Origin: Steroidobacteraceae bacterium
GTDB taxonomy: Bacteria > Pseudomonadota > Gammaproteobacteria > Steroidobacterales > Steroidobacteraceae
NCBI GenBank assembly: GCA_019634915.1
Contig: JAHCAN010000002.1
Location: 62,001-126,000, forward strand
Direction: 5' to 3'
Length of the DNA: 64,000 nt
Shown here: positions 16,768 to 28,771 of the stretch, one piece after another
Layout: every line of letters starts with the position of its first letter
How positions within the stretch are numbered: position 1 is the first letter of the stretch
The notes under the pieces: model-generated
Database searches by the model: none
What the model was told of the DNA's origin: nothing
Seen by the model: only the letters and a program-made list of their open reading frames with translations
Position numbers and translations under genes: made by a program

Positions 16768-17328
16768 CTAGCCCGAGCGCATCTCGGGCCACGCGGCGCG
16801 CAGGTAATTCCACATCGACCACAGTGTGAGCACCGCCGCGAGCACCGTCAGCACGAGTCCGAGCTCGTAGATCGGCAGGCCGAAGAGGTCCCAGCGAAAC
16901 AGCATCATCGACAGGCCGGTGATCTGCAGGATCGTCTTGTGCTTGCCGATGCGCGAGACGGCGACTTTCTTGCGCTGGCCGATCTCGGCCATCCACTCGC
17001 GCAGCGCCGAGATCGCGATCTCGCGGCCGATGATCACGCTCGCGATGATCACGACGAACCAGCGCGGATCCTTGCTGACGATCAGCACCAGCGCGACTGC
17101 GACGATCAGCTTGTCGGCGACCGGGTCGAGGAAGGCGCCGAGCTTGGAGGTCTGGCCGTACTTGCGCGCGAAGTAGCCGTCGAGCGAGTCGGTGATGCCG
17201 GCGACCGCGAACAGCAGGCCCGCGGCCGGGTCCGACCACCTGAACGGCAGGTAGTACAGCGCGACCACGAGCGGGATCGCGAAGATGCGCAGCCAGGTCA
17301 GGGTGTTGGGAAGATTCCAGATCATCAT
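16768..17328 (-). CDS. pgsA: CDP-diacylglycerol-glycerol-3-phosphate 3-phosphatidyltransferase
   Basis: Membrane enzyme of 186 residues that makes phosphatidylglycerophosphate, the committed step to phosphatidylglycerol and cardiolipin. The CDP-alcohol phosphotransferase motif is complete: Asp47 and Asp50 in DSLDG, AR at 54-55, Gly64, and Asp68/Asp72 in FLDPVAD. About five to six helices are seen. Its ATG overlaps the uvrC stop as ATGA. The uvrC-pgsA-tRNA neighbourhood is the same as in E. coli. Confidence 0.95.
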   Translation of the reverse strand: MMIWNLPNTLTWLRIFAIPLVVALYYLPFRWSDPAAGLLFAVAGITDSLDGYFARKYGQTSKLGAFLDPVADKLIVAVALVLIVSKDPRWFVVIIASVIIGREIAISALREWMAEIGQRKKVAVSRIGKHKTILQITGLSMMLFRWDLFGLPIYELGLVLTVLAAVLTLWSMWNYLRAAWPEMRSG

Positions 17329-19145
17329 GCACCGGGATGCAGGTGATCATATAGAGTTTGCGCGAGCGCGGGGCCGATCCCCGCGACGCGCTCGAGGTCG
17401 GCGACTCCGGCCTTCAGGACGCCCTGCAGGCCGCCGAAATGCCGGAGCAGCGCCCGCCGGCGCGCCGGGCCGAGCCCCGGCACGGTCTCGAGGATCGATT
17501 CGTGGTAGCGCCGCGCGCGGCGTTTGCGGTGGCCTGTGATCGCGAAGCGGTGTGCCTCGTCGCGGATCCGCTGGATCAGCCGCAGCGCCGGCGAGGTCGG
17601 CTCGAGCACGCGCGGCGTGCTCTCGCCGTAGACGAACAGGCGCTCCTGCCCGGGGCGCCGGTCCGCGCCCTTCGCGACGCCGACGAGCACGAGATCGGCG
17701 AAGCCCTGCTCGGCGAGCACGTCGTGCACCTCGCCGACCTGCCCGCGCCCGCCGTCGATGAACAGTACGTCGGGCGGCGGCAGCTCGCCGTCGCGGATGC
17801 GCGCATAGCGGCGGGCCAGCGCCTGACGCAGCGCGCCGTAGTCGTCGCCGGGGGTTACGTCGGCGATGTTGAAGCGCCGGTACTCGCTCTTGAGCGGCCC
17901 GTCGGGGCCGAACACGACGCAGGATGCGACCGTGCCCTCGCCCGCCGTATGGCTGATGTCGAAGCATTCCATGCGCTCGGGTGGTGCCGGCAGGTCGAGC
18001 GCCGCCGCCAGCGCGACGCGCATGTCGGCGACGCCGTCGCGCTGCGCGCGCCGCATGCGCAGCGCCTGGGTCGCGTTCTCGACCGTCAGTGCTGCCCAGC
18101 GCGCCGCGAGTCCGCGCGCCGGGCGGCTGACCTGCACCTGCCTCGACGCCCGCTCGCCGAGCACGCTGGCGAGCGCCCCGGCATCCGGCAACGCGAGATT
18201 CACGTAGACTTCGCGCGGCGGTGCGGTCAGCGCGTAGTACTGCATCAGGTAGGACGACAGTGCCTCGCCGGGCTCGGCGAGGCCCGCGGCGGGAAACGCG
18301 GTCGAGGTGCCGAGATTGCGCCCGCCGCGCACGAGCATCGTGCTCACCGCGAACTCGGTCGGCTCACCAACGATCGCGAACACGTCGGCATCGCGGCGGT
18401 TGGCCGAGGTGACGACCTGGCTCGCCTGGATGTCGCGCAGCACGGCCAGCTGGTCCCGCAGTTGCGCGGCCTTCTCGTACTCGAGCGCCGTGGCGGCCGC
18501 CTCCATGCGCTCCGTGAGCTGCTTCTCGATCCCGCTACCGCGACCTTCCAGCAGCTCGACCGCCGCCGCGACGTCGCGCGCGTAGTCCTCGCGCGAGATC
18601 AGCCCGACGCAGGGCGCCGTGCAGCGGCCGATCTGGTACTGCAGGCAGGGCCGGCTGCGGTTGGCGAAGAAACTGTCGCGGCAGTTGCGGATCCGGAACA
18701 GCTTCTGGATCTGGGTCAGCATTTCGTGGACCGAGGACGCGCTCGGGAACGGCCCGAAGTAGCGCCCGTCACGCTGTCGCGCGCCGCGATAGAACAGGAA
18801 GCGCGGAAAGTCGTGATTGGTGCGCAGCAGGATGTACGGAAAGCTCTTGTCGTCGCGCAGCAGGATGTTGTAACGCGGCCGGTGCTCCTTGATCAGGTTG
18901 TACTCGAGCAGCACGGCCTCGGTGTCGGAGTTGGTGACCGTGACCTCGACCCGCACGATCTGCGCGACCAGCGCGGCGACCTTGGGTGCAAGATTTCGCG
19001 GGCTGAAGTAGCTCCCGACGCGATCGCGCAGCCGCTGCGCCTTGCCGACATAGAGCAGCTCGCCGCCGGCCCCGTACATGCGATAGACGCCCGGCCGCCG
19101 CGGCAGCGTCGCGACGAAAGCCCTGGCGTCGAAGTCCCCGCTCAT
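17325..19145 (-). CDS. uvrC: excinuclease ABC subunit C
   Basis: Nucleotide excision repair endonuclease of 606 residues that makes both incisions around a UvrB-marked lesion. Domains in order: GIY-YIG nuclease (PGVYRMYG and LLYVGKAQ, residues 18-40), the cysteine segment CLQYQIGRCTAPC (residues about 160-172), the UvrB-binding UVR motif (about 200-235), the RNase H-like 5' nuclease (MECFDISH, VLFIDGGRGQ), and a C-terminal double helix-hairpin-helix (VPGLGPARRRAL, VAGIGPALA). Length is typical. Its first codon overlaps the glycosylase stop as ATGA. Confidence 0.96.
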   Translation of the reverse strand: MSGDFDARAFVATLPRRPGVYRMYGAGGELLYVGKAQRLRDRVGSYFSPRNLAPKVAALVAQIVRVEVTVTNSDTEAVLLEYNLIKEHRPRYNILLRDDKSFPYILLRTNHDFPRFLFYRGARQRDGRYFGPFPSASSVHEMLTQIQKLFRIRNCRDSFFANRSRPCLQYQIGRCTAPCVGLISREDYARDVAAAVELLEGRGSGIEKQLTERMEAAATALEYEKAAQLRDQLAVLRDIQASQVVTSANRRDADVFAIVGEPTEFAVSTMLVRGGRNLGTSTAFPAAGLAEPGEALSSYLMQYYALTAPPREVYVNLALPDAGALASVLGERASRQVQVSRPARGLAARWAALTVENATQALRMRRAQRDGVADMRVALAAALDLPAPPERMECFDISHTAGEGTVASCVVFGPDGPLKSEYRRFNIADVTPGDDYGALRQALARRYARIRDGELPPPDVLFIDGGRGQVGEVHDVLAEQGFADLVLVGVAKGADRRPGQERLFVYGESTPRVLEPTSPALRLIQRIRDEAHRFAITGHRKRRARRYHESILETVPGLGPARRRALLRHFGGLQGVLKAGVADLERVAGIGPALAQTLYDHLHPGA

Positions 19146-19798
19146 GGTCCCGGCGGCGGCAGTCCGGCGAGCGTGGCGGCGCGCGCGAGCACGGTGTGGA
19201 ACATCGCCGCGGTCAGGCGCCGCGTCTGCGTGTTGTAACGGCTACAGTGGTACGAGTCGACGAGCCAGCGGCCGCCCGGCAGCTCATGCTCGGCGCCGTG
19301 CGCGAACGCGTGAGATGCGCGCTTCTGCGCACTGGCGGCGAGGATCGCATCATGCGCGATGCGGCCGAGCGCGACGATCACGCGCGCGTGTGCGTGCGCA
19401 ATCAGTTCCGCGCGCAGGAAGTCGAGGCATTCGCGCGCTTCGGCCGTCGTCGGCTTGTTGTCGGGCGGCACGCACTTGACGGCATTGGTGATGCGCACGC
19501 CGCACAGCTCCAGCGGATCGTCGGCGGATTCCGATACCGGCTGGGTCGCGAGCCCGAGCGCATGCAGCGTCTGGTAGAGCAGGATGCCGGCGTAGTCGCC
19601 GGTGAACGGCCGGCCGGTGCGGTTCGCGCCGTGCAGCCCCGGGGCGAGGCCGACGATCAGCAGCCGCGGATCGGCATCACCGAACGCCGGCACCGGCGCG
19701 CTGTGGTAACCGGTGTAGCGGTACTTCGACTGGTTGCGGTAGGCGACCAGCCGCGGGCAGCGCTGGCATCCGGCATCGAAGCATGCGGACGCGGCCAC
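19142..19798 (-). CDS. family 5 (UDGb-type) uracil-DNA glycosylase
   Basis: Base-excision enzyme of 218 residues that removes uracil and possibly other deaminated bases. Motif A reads GLAPGLHGANRTGRPFTGD and lacks the usual polar catalytic Asp/Asn, which marks family 5 enzymes. The C-terminal motif is VDSYHCSRYN. N-terminal CFDAGCQRC, together with Cys98-Cys108 (ELCGVRITNAVKC), is suited to a 4Fe-4S cluster as in families 4 and 5. It overlaps uvrC by four bases, so two DNA repair genes are coupled. The start is ATG at 19796-19798. Confidence 0.88.
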   Translation of the reverse strand: MAASACFDAGCQRCPRLVAYRNQSKYRYTGYHSAPVPAFGDADPRLLIVGLAPGLHGANRTGRPFTGDYAGILLYQTLHALGLATQPVSESADDPLELCGVRITNAVKCVPPDNKPTTAEARECLDFLRAELIAHAHARVIVALGRIAHDAILAASAQKRASHAFAHGAEHELPGGRWLVDSYHCSRYNTQTRRLTAAMFHTVLARAATLAGLPPPGP

Positions 19799-19805
19799 CG
19801 CGGCC

Positions 19806-21134
<1,329 letters not shown>

Positions 21135-21182
21135 GCGCGAAGCTTACAGGGAACGGCTCCGCGCGAACAGTTGACGGGGCGG

Positions 21183-22463
<1,281 letters not shown>

Positions 22464-22487
22464 CGTCGTTGCTCCGTGAGGTGAATG

Positions 22488-24083
22488 TCAGTCGAGCCGC
22501 TGGTAGGCGGCGAGTGTCAGGAAAGTCTGGAATTCGTCGGCCGCCGTGATGTCGTCGAGCAGCTGGGCGGCCAGCTCGAAGCGGCCGCTTTCGTAACGCG
22601 CGGCACCGAGCGCGGCGGCGAGGCGTGCCTTCTCGGTCGCCAGCAGCTCGCGAAACAGCGCCAGCGTGACGCGGCGCCCGTCTTCGAGCACGCCGCGCGG
22701 ATGGCGGATCCACTGCCAGATCTGCGCGCGCGCGATCTCGGCGGTCGCGGCGTCTTCCATCAGGTTGTTGATCGGCACGCAGCCGTTGCCCGCGAGCCAG
22801 GCCGCGAGATACTGCAGCGAGACGCTGACGTTGTTGCGCAGTCCGTCGATCGTGATCGTGCCGTCGGGAATCGTCAGCAGGTCGGCCGCCGTCACCTGCA
22901 CGTCGTCGCGCAGCCGCGCGACCTGGTTCGGTCCGGGCATCAGCCGGTCGAAGACCTCCATCGCGATCGGTACGAGCGCCGGGTGCGCGACCCAGGTGCC
23001 GTCGTGACCGTCGCCGGCCTCGCGCTCCTTGTCGGCGCGCACCTTCGCGAGCGCCTGTTCGTTCGCGGCTGGATCGTTCTTGATCGGGATCTGCGCCGCC
23101 ATGCCGCCCATCGCGAACGCACCGCGGCGATGGCAGGTGCGGATGCACAGCAGCGAATACGAGCGCAGGAAATGCGTCGTCATCGTCACCTGCTGGCGAT
23201 CCGGCAGCACGAAGTCGGGGCGATGCGAGAATTTCTTGATGAAGCTGAAGATATAGTCCCAGCGGCCGCAGTTCAGCGCGACGATGTAGTCGCGCAGCTC
23301 GTACAGGATCTCGTCCATCTCGAACGCGGCGAGGATCGTCTCGATCAGCACCGTGCAGCGGACCGTGCCGTGCGGCAGCCCGAGCTCGCGCTCGGCGAAC
23401 GCGAACACTTCGGCCCACAGGCGCGCTTCGAGGTGGCTCTCGAGCTTCGGCAGGTAGAAATACGGCCCCGTGCCGCGCGCGAGCAGCTCGTGCGCGTTGT
23501 GGAACAGATAGAGGCCGAAGTCGACGAACGCGCCCGGAACGGGGGCGCCGTCGAGCCGCAGGTGCTTCTCGTAGAGATGCCAGCCGCGCGGGCGCACGAG
23601 CAGCACGGCGATCTGCGGATTCAGGCGGTAATGCTTGCCCTCCGGGCTCGTGAATTCGATCGTACGGCGCACCGCGTCGCGCAGGTTGATCTGGCCGTCG
23701 ACGACATTGTCCCAGCCGGGCGAGAGCGAATCCTCGCAGTCGGCCATGAACACCCGGGCGCCGGAGTTGAGCGCGTTGATCACCATCTTGCGCTCGGTCG
23801 GGCCCGTGATCTCGACGCGGCGATCGAGCAGGTCGGCCGGGATCGGCGCGACGCGCCAGTCGCCTTCGCGGATCGCGCGCGTCTCCGGCGGGAAATCGGG
23901 CAGCTCGCCGGCATCGAGGCGCCGCTGGCGCGCTTCGCGCGCGGCGAGCACCGCGGCCACCTGCGGCGCGAAGCGCGCGCTCAGTGCCGCGATGAATGCC
24001 AGCGCCTCGGGCGTCAGGATCTCGCCCTGAGCCGGGCTCACCTTGGCCGTGATTTCGAGCGCACCAGCATCGGCTTTTGTCAT
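22488..24083 (-). CDS. aceB: malate synthase A
   Basis: Condenses glyoxylate and acetyl-CoA to malate. The protein of 531 residues is the A isoform (the G form is over 700). Signatures are [11 protein letters not shown], [20 protein letters not shown] sequence ([13 protein letters not shown]), [14 protein letters not shown] and [10 protein letters not shown]; the catalytic Asp is in [11 protein letters not shown] near residue 445. The start is ATG at 24081-24083; the open frame upstream of it runs opposite the regulator gene and is not coding. It is first in the glyoxylate operon and faces the divergent regulator. Confidence 0.95.
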   Translation of the reverse strand: MTKADAGALEITAKVSPAQGEILTPEALAFIAALSARFAPQVAAVLAAREARQRRLDAGELPDFPPETRAIREGDWRVAPIPADLLDRRVEITGPTERKMVINALNSGARVFMADCEDSLSPGWDNVVDGQINLRDAVRRTIEFTSPEGKHYRLNPQIAVLLVRPRGWHLYEKHLRLDGAPVPGAFVDFGLYLFHNAHELLARGTGPYFYLPKLESHLEARLWAEVFAFAERELGLPHGTVRCTVLIETILAAFEMDEILYELRDYIVALNCGRWDYIFSFIKKFSHRPDFVLPDRQQVTMTTHFLRSYSLLCIRTCHRRGAFAMGGMAAQIPIKNDPAANEQALAKVRADKEREAGDGHDGTWVAHPALVPIAMEVFDRLMPGPNQVARLRDDVQVTAADLLTIPDGTITIDGLRNNVSVSLQYLAAWLAGNGCVPINNLMEDAATAEIARAQIWQWIRHPRGVLEDGRRVTLALFRELLATEKARLAAALGAARYESGRFELAAQLLDDITAADEFQTFLTLAAYQRLD

Positions 24084-24134
24084 CTGTCCTCCGCGCACAT
24101 CACGCGATTGCGTGACGGTGGCGGGCAGTCTATG

Positions 24135-24163
24135 CTGACACGGAATGTGATTTACACTATAGA
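24135..24163 (+). promoter_or_regulatory. candidate promoter of the glyoxylate regulator gene
   Basis: CTGACA (24135-24140), a 17-base spacer and TATAGA (24158-24163). Transcription would begin near 24170, about 34 bases before the regulator's ATG and just before the palindrome at 24173-24187. On the opposite strand TATAGT (24161-24156) could serve as the aceB -10 element, but no matching -35 is visible, so that promoter may need an activator. Confidence 0.5.
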
Positions 24164-24187
24164 AATTTGACAATGTGAATTTCACAT
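24145..24187. promoter_or_regulatory. operator-like palindromes between aceB and its regulator
   Basis: ATGTGAATTTCACAT (24173-24187) is a perfect inverted repeat with a single central base. A second, weaker copy with the same TGTGA half, ATGTGATTTACACT, lies at 24145-24158, 28 bases away and so on nearly the same DNA face. The stretch is strikingly AT-rich for this window. Both lie where a regulator could control aceB and its own gene at once. Confidence 0.65.
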
Positions 24188-24203
24188 CAGAGGTACCGCA
24201 GGC

Positions 24204-25694
24204 ATGGCCATCACGACGGTCCGACAGGGCGCACTCCTCGGCTCGAAGCTGCGCGCGCTGAGGAAGCGCAACGGGCTCACGCTCGATGAGCTGTCGGCGC
24301 GCTGCGTGCACGTCGATCCGGCCATCGCGCCGTCGGTCTCCTACCTGAGCATGCTCGAGACCGGCAAGCGCACGCCCTCTCCGCAGGTGCTGACGATGAT
24401 CGCCGGCGTGTTCGGCAAAAGTCCGGCCTGGTTCCTCGACGGCACCGTCGATGCGCCGTCGACCGCCGCGACAAGCACCTTCGACGACACGGCCTTCGAG
24501 CCCGCTTTCCTCTTCTCGCCGGCGATGCTGCGCCATGCGCTGCCCGAACTGCTGGTGCAGACCGGCACCTCCGGCCAGAACTTCGCGCAGCTGCTGATCC
24601 GCGTATGGCAGGAGACGCAGCAGAACGATTTTCCGGAGATCGAGCGCGCCGCCGAGGCCGCGGGCGGGCGGCAGATGCCGCTGTCGCTCGAGGCGCTGAC
24701 CGGAATCTGCGCGCGGCACGGGCTCGACATCCGCTGGGTCGATGACGATCGCCGGCGCCTGAACCGCGGACTCGCGCGGGCGCGCTTCGAACCGCCCGGC
24801 ACGATCCTCGCCAGCGGCCGGCTGCGCAGCCACGAGGAGCGGCTCAAGTACGAGCTCGCCTTCTTCCTCGGCCACAAGCTGCTCCACAACGGCGACGGTG
24901 CGATCTCGGCCGCACGCGTCGATCTCGCGACCGACGCCGGCAACGGCACGCCCGCTGCGCCGGGTCTCGGCGCGCGCGATGCGCTGCACGCGTGGCGCGA
25001 GTTCGAATGCAGCTTCTTCGCCGGCGCCCTGCTCTGCCCGCGCGCCCCGTTCCGGCAACTGCTGGTGCGTGAATCGCACCGCGTGGCGATCCATCGCCGG
25101 CTCGGCGTCGGCCCGGCGGTCGTCATGCGCCGCATGACAGCGGTCTCGCCGTACCGTCACTGGCATTTCTTCGATGGCTATCCGCCGGGCTACCTGCGCA
25201 CGGTCTACCGCGGCAACGGCATCCCGCTGCCATGGGGCAATCTGTCGGTCGTGCCTGACCCGTGCCCGCACTGGGCGGTGTTCCGGCTGCTGCGCGAACC
25301 CGCCGCGGCGCGCGCTTCGCAGGTGAAGCCGAAGTCGCAGCTGTCGGTCATGCTCGATGGCGACAGCATGCGGCTCTACTGCTGCCATTCGCTGCTGACC
25401 CGCGACGCGGCCGACGCGACGCGGGTGCTGTCGGTCGGCATCGATCTGGCACCGGCACTGGCCGCGCAGGGACTCGATGCGACGCAGCTGACCGCGGGCA
25501 TCTGGGACGCCTGCCAGCGCCGCGGCGGTGCGAGGCCCGTCGACGAAGAGGCAGCCGCCGGCATCCGCACCGTCGCACACGTACTCAGGATAGACTGGGT
25601 CGCAGAGGCACTCGAAGCGCCGGCGCAGATCATCTGTCCGCGCAGCGCGGCGTGCCCGCGGGGGCGTCGTTGTGAGCTCAGAACCACGGACTGA
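24204..25694 (+). CDS. XRE/ScfR-type transcriptional regulator of the glyoxylate genes (DUF3612-like)
   Basis: Protein of 496 residues with an N-terminal Cro/cI helix-turn-helix (about residues 8-75, [12 protein letters not shown] and [16 protein letters not shown]) and a long C-terminal region. That region has an IrrE-like segment ([19 protein letters not shown], about 213-231) and a cysteine-rich end ([14 protein letters not shown]). This layout is that of the short-chain fatty acyl regulators (RamB and PrpR of actinobacteria) and of DUF3612 proteins beside glyoxylate genes. It faces aceB with a shared palindrome, so control of aceBA and of itself is likely. An acyl-CoA or similar ligand is inference from the family. 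The IrrE-like segment lacks a clear HExxH, so protease activity is unlikely. Confidence 0.8.
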   Translation: MAITTVRQGALLGSKLRALRKRNGLTLDELSARCVHVDPAIAPSVSYLSMLETGKRTPSPQVLTMIAGVFGKSPAWFLDGTVDAPSTAATSTFDDTAFEPAFLFSPAMLRHALPELLVQTGTSGQNFAQLLIRVWQETQQNDFPEIERAAEAAGGRQMPLSLEALTGICARHGLDIRWVDDDRRRLNRGLARARFEPPGTILASGRLRSHEERLKYELAFFLGHKLLHNGDGAISAARVDLATDAGNGTPAAPGLGARDALHAWREFECSFFAGALLCPRAPFRQLLVRESHRVAIHRRLGVGPAVVMRRMTAVSPYRHWHFFDGYPPGYLRTVYRGNGIPLPWGNLSVVPDPCPHWAVFRLLREPAAARASQVKPKSQLSVMLDGDSMRLYCCHSLLTRDAADATRVLSVGIDLAPALAAQGLDATQLTAGIWDACQRRGGARPVDEEAAAGIRTVAHVLRIDWVAEALEAPAQIICPRSAACPRGRRCELRTTD

Positions 25695-25710
25695 ACGTGT
25701 ATCGCCGGCG

Positions 25711-26730
25711 ATGATTCGCGGTGGCACGCCACTGGCGCTGCTCGTCGCGCCGTTCGCTTTGATCGTTGCCACCATGACGGCGCCACCATCGGCCGCGCAG
25801 CAGCTGCCGGATCCCGATGCCAGGATCCAATCACTCCAGGCGTGGGACCAGGCTATCGATGGCCTGCACCAGGCGACGCAAACGATTCTTGTCTCGCGCG
25901 CTTATTTCGGTACGGACATACGGGGTTTGACCATCGTGGAGGACTGGAACGCGCAGATTCTCCCGCCTCAGGCGCGCACCGCGCTTGAGGGCCTGCGCGC
26001 GACTGCTGACGCGCAGGCTGCAGCCGGCGATCAGCGGGGCTTGCAGGCCACAGTCGCTACCGCTGCACCGCTGATCCGCACCGAAGCGCGCAAAGCACTG
26101 CTGCTGAGCGCCTACTGGCGCGATTCGACGGCGGTGCGCTTGCACCGCGACTTGCTCCTGCCGTGGCTGGAGCGCGTGTCGGATTACGATCGGAAGGTCA
26201 CGCTCGATCACGTGACGGCGACCGAGCAGCGCCTGCTCGAGCAGTTGCAGAAGGCCCTCTCCACCACGCGCGACGACGTGACCCGGACGGTAGACCAGAT
26301 GCGCCGCCTTCGACGCACCGCCGCCATCTACTACAACGACAAGCGCATGCTGTTCGCCCACCAGCAAACCGACGCCGCACTTGCCGCGCAATTGCCATCG
26401 CGCACACGCAGCAGCCCATGCCCGCCTCCGGTCGCTGCCAAAGCAGGCAGCATGCGCAAGTACGCCGCCGGCGTCACCACGCCGATGGGCAAGTACTATC
26501 CGCCCGCCGCGAGAATCAACGACGTCATGGGGGACGTGGTACTCGAAATGGAAGTGTCCGCTGTCGGCTGCATGGAACATGCGAAGGTAATCCGCACCTC
26601 GGGCACGAGCTTGCTGGATGAGGCGGCCCTCGTGTGGACGGAGTCCGCGCTCTTTCGCCCACCGATGAAGGGCCGCGAGTTCGTCCCGGGCAAAGTGGAA
26701 TTTACGGTCGTGTTCTGGAAGGCCGACTGA
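25711..26730 (+). CDS. exported protein with TonB C-terminal domain, paralogue 1
   Basis: Secreted or periplasmic protein of 339 residues. A signal peptide covers about residues 1-30, ending PPSAAQ-Q. A helical middle region (about 40-225) of unknown function follows, beginning [23 protein letters not shown] motif then leads to a TonB-type C-terminal domain ([31 protein letters not shown]). Unlike true TonB it has no membrane anchor left after processing and no Pro/Lys linker. The ATG at 25711 directly precedes the signal peptide; a GTG at 25672 overlaps the regulator gene. A paralogue lies at 28771-29814, and the two flank a protease gene. Function unknown. Confidence 0.75.
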   Translation: MIRGGTPLALLVAPFALIVATMTAPPSAAQQLPDPDARIQSLQAWDQAIDGLHQATQTILVSRAYFGTDIRGLTIVEDWNAQILPPQARTALEGLRATADAQAAAGDQRGLQATVATAAPLIRTEARKALLLSAYWRDSTAVRLHRDLLLPWLERVSDYDRKVTLDHVTATEQRLLEQLQKALSTTRDDVTRTVDQMRRLRRTAAIYYNDKRMLFAHQQTDAALAAQLPSRTRSSPCPPPVAAKAGSMRKYAAGVTTPMGKYYPPAARINDVMGDVVLEMEVSAVGCMEHAKVIRTSGTSLLDEAALVWTESALFRPPMKGREFVPGKVEFTVVFWKAD

Positions 26731-26791
26731 CCGACATCGCTGCGCGATGGCAGGGCCATCGCCGGGAAACAGGGATTCAAGCCGAGGTTCA

Positions 26792-28771
26792 ATGATGCCG
26801 AGACTGACCGGACTGCTGATTGCCCTGGGCTTCTGCCTGCCCGCGTACCCGGCCCAGGTCACGCCGGAAATCCAGCGGCAGGTCCGCGCCGCCACGTTCG
26901 AAGTCGTGATACGCAAGCCGGACCAGGATCTGCTCGAGTACGAAAAACCACTGCCGCTCGAGTTACTGCCGTTCACCGAACGCAACGACAAATACTGGTC
27001 CGTGGGCACTGCGTTCGCGATCGGCCCGGGCACCTTCGTTTCCGCGGGCCACGTGATGACCACGGGCCTCGGCAGCCAGTTCGGGCCACCGGCTCTGCGC
27101 GACTCGGCCGGCAAGACCTACGTGGTCGATCGCGTCCTGAAGTATTCGCTGCGCGAGGACTTCATGGTCTTCACGGTCATCGGTGCCGCACCGGTGACCG
27201 CGCTCGAGCTGCATTCCGGCGCCGCGCTCGACGATCCGGTGTTCGCCGTCGGCAATGCGCTCGGCGACGGCGTCGTGATCCGTGACGGCCTGCTGACGTC
27301 GATGACTCCCGAGAACCAGGACGGGCAGTGGCAGTGGATGCGCTTCTCGGCGGCGACGTCGCCGGGCAACAGCGGCGGCCCCCTGCTCGATGCCGAGGGG
27401 CGCGCGATTGGCGTCGTGATTGCACGATCTCCCGGCGAGAACCTCAACTACGCCTTGCCGATCGAACGCGTGCTCGCAGCGGGCGATGCGGCCGCGCGCT
27501 TCGACCTGCGCGAATCCTTCCGCCTGCCGGTGCTGCAACGGACGCGGGTCGCGCACTACCGTGACCAGTTCGCGCTGCCGCTGGAGTACCGCGAATTTGC
27601 GCGCCGCGCACTCGCATCGCGCCTCGCCTGGTACCGCGAGCAGCGCGCGGCCCTGCTCGCCGAGCAGGCCGACGAGCTCTTCCCGCTCGGCCATTCCGCG
27701 AAGTTGCTCGCGACCGACAAATTGCCGGACCGGCCGGCATTGATCATCCAGGACAAGGATCGCCAGTGGGAGGCCAACACCGGCCTCAACGGCGAACGGC
27801 GCGAGCTGCCCGGTGAAGGCGAAGTCGTGATCCGCCATCTCGACGATGCCGGCCTGTTCGATCTGCGCCGCCCCGCCGCCGCGCAGGACGACGGCTTCTA
27901 TTCGGACCCGCGTGCGTTCATCGACATGCTGCTGAAGGGCCTGGTGGTCGCGCGGCCGATCGGCGGCGAAGCAGTCCGCGTCACGTCGCTGGGTCCGGCG
28001 TCGCGCGATACACGCATCACCGATCGTTTCGGACGCATCTGGCGGCTGCGGGTCTGGCCGCTCGGCTTCGCCGACCTCGATCTGGTCGTGCTCGCGCTGC
28101 CGACGCCGGATGGTTATGCCGGCCTGATCCGCTACGCCACCAGCTACATCAGGGAGCCCGTCATCGAGGAGCTGCAACTGCTGGCCGATTTCTTCCAGGC
28201 CCCCTACCGGGGCACGCTGGGGCAATGGCGGGCGTTTCTCGGTCGGCGGGCGTTGCGGCCCGCGCTGTTCGAGCACGTCACGATCACGACCGGCGGCGCG
28301 CAGGGTCTGCGCTACGAATCGCCGCGACTGAAAGCCGTCGTGTCCCCTGAAGTCATGCCGACCTCGGACGCCAGCACGCTGACGCTGGACGTGGTGCCGC
28401 TGGTCGACGGCGGCAAGCTCGTGTGCGACATCGCCGGCCTGCTCTTGCGCAAGGAAGTCGACAGTGCGACCTACGTGGACATCCAGCGACAGGCCCGGCC
28501 GGTACCCACGGCGGGTCGCGAGCTGATGACCCGCTGGGATCAGATGCTGCGCCAGGAGAAGGATTTCGATGGCAGTCTGGGCTACAACCAGGACATGAGT
28601 CGGTTCTGGTTCCGCCTGGCCGTTGGCCGCGCGCGCGACACGGCCGGCATCGATCCGCAAGCCGCGACGCTCTACAGCGTGTTCTACGAGACCGAAGATC
28701 GCCTGCTGCCGCGCGACCTGCAGCTGCGCCGCACGGGCCTCGCGCTCGGCGTCCAGGTGCTGGAGCCCTGA
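26792..28771 (+). CDS. exported trypsin-like serine protease
   Basis: Protein of 659 residues with a signal peptide (about 1-21, cleavage near YPA-QV). The chymotrypsin-fold domain (about residues 60-240) has a complete triad: His87 in SAGHV, probable Asp123 in REDFMVF, and Ser194 in SPGNSGGPLL. No PDZ domain is visible. The large C-terminal part (about 250-659) matches nothing I recognise and is rich in beta-like segments. ATG at 26792 has CGAGG seven bases upstream; ATG at 26795 is the alternative. Its stop overlaps the start of the second TonB-domain gene as TGATG. Substrate unknown; the proteins encoded on either side are candidates. Confidence 0.8.
   Translation: MMPRLTGLLIALGFCLPAYPAQVTPEIQRQVRAATFEVVIRKPDQDLLEYEKPLPLELLPFTERNDKYWSVGTAFAIGPGTFVSAGHVMTTGLGSQFGPPALRDSAGKTYVVDRVLKYSLREDFMVFTVIGAAPVTALELHSGAALDDPVFAVGNALGDGVVIRDGLLTSMTPENQDGQWQWMRFSAATSPGNSGGPLLDAEGRAIGVVIARSPGENLNYALPIERVLAAGDAAARFDLRESFRLPVLQRTRVAHYRDQFALPLEYREFARRALASRLAWYREQRAALLAEQADELFPLGHSAKLLATDKLPDRPALIIQDKDRQWEANTGLNGERRELPGEGEVVIRHLDDAGLFDLRRPAAAQDDGFYSDPRAFIDMLLKGLVVARPIGGEAVRVTSLGPASRDTRITDRFGRIWRLRVWPLGFADLDLVVLALPTPDGYAGLIRYATSYIREPVIEELQLLADFFQAPYRGTLGQWRAFLGRRALRPALFEHVTITTGGAQGLRYESPRLKAVVSPEVMPTSDASTLTLDVVPLVDGGKLVCDIAGLLLRKEVDSATYVDIQRQARPVPTAGRELMTRWDQMLRQEKDFDGSLGYNQDMSRFWFRLAVGRARDTAGIDPQAATLYSVFYETEDRLLPRDLQLRRTGLALGVQVLEP

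Noticed and set aside
17358-19238. A 626-codon frame on the plus strand opposite uvrC
   Set aside because: Same antisense composition effect; UvrC domains on the minus strand are complete.
22485-24170. A 561-codon frame on the plus strand opposite aceB
   Set aside because: No recognisable family, Arg/Gln/His-rich, and it would run through the aceB-regulator promoter region.
24145-24187. CRP binding site
   Set aside because: The TGTGA halves are separated by 3 bases in the palindrome instead of the 6 needed for CRP.
24204-25694. Antitoxin/metalloprotease pair of the XRE-ImmA/IrrE type
   Set aside because: The IrrE-like segment has no clear HExxH, there is no toxin gene beside it, and position and layout fit a glyoxylate regulator better.
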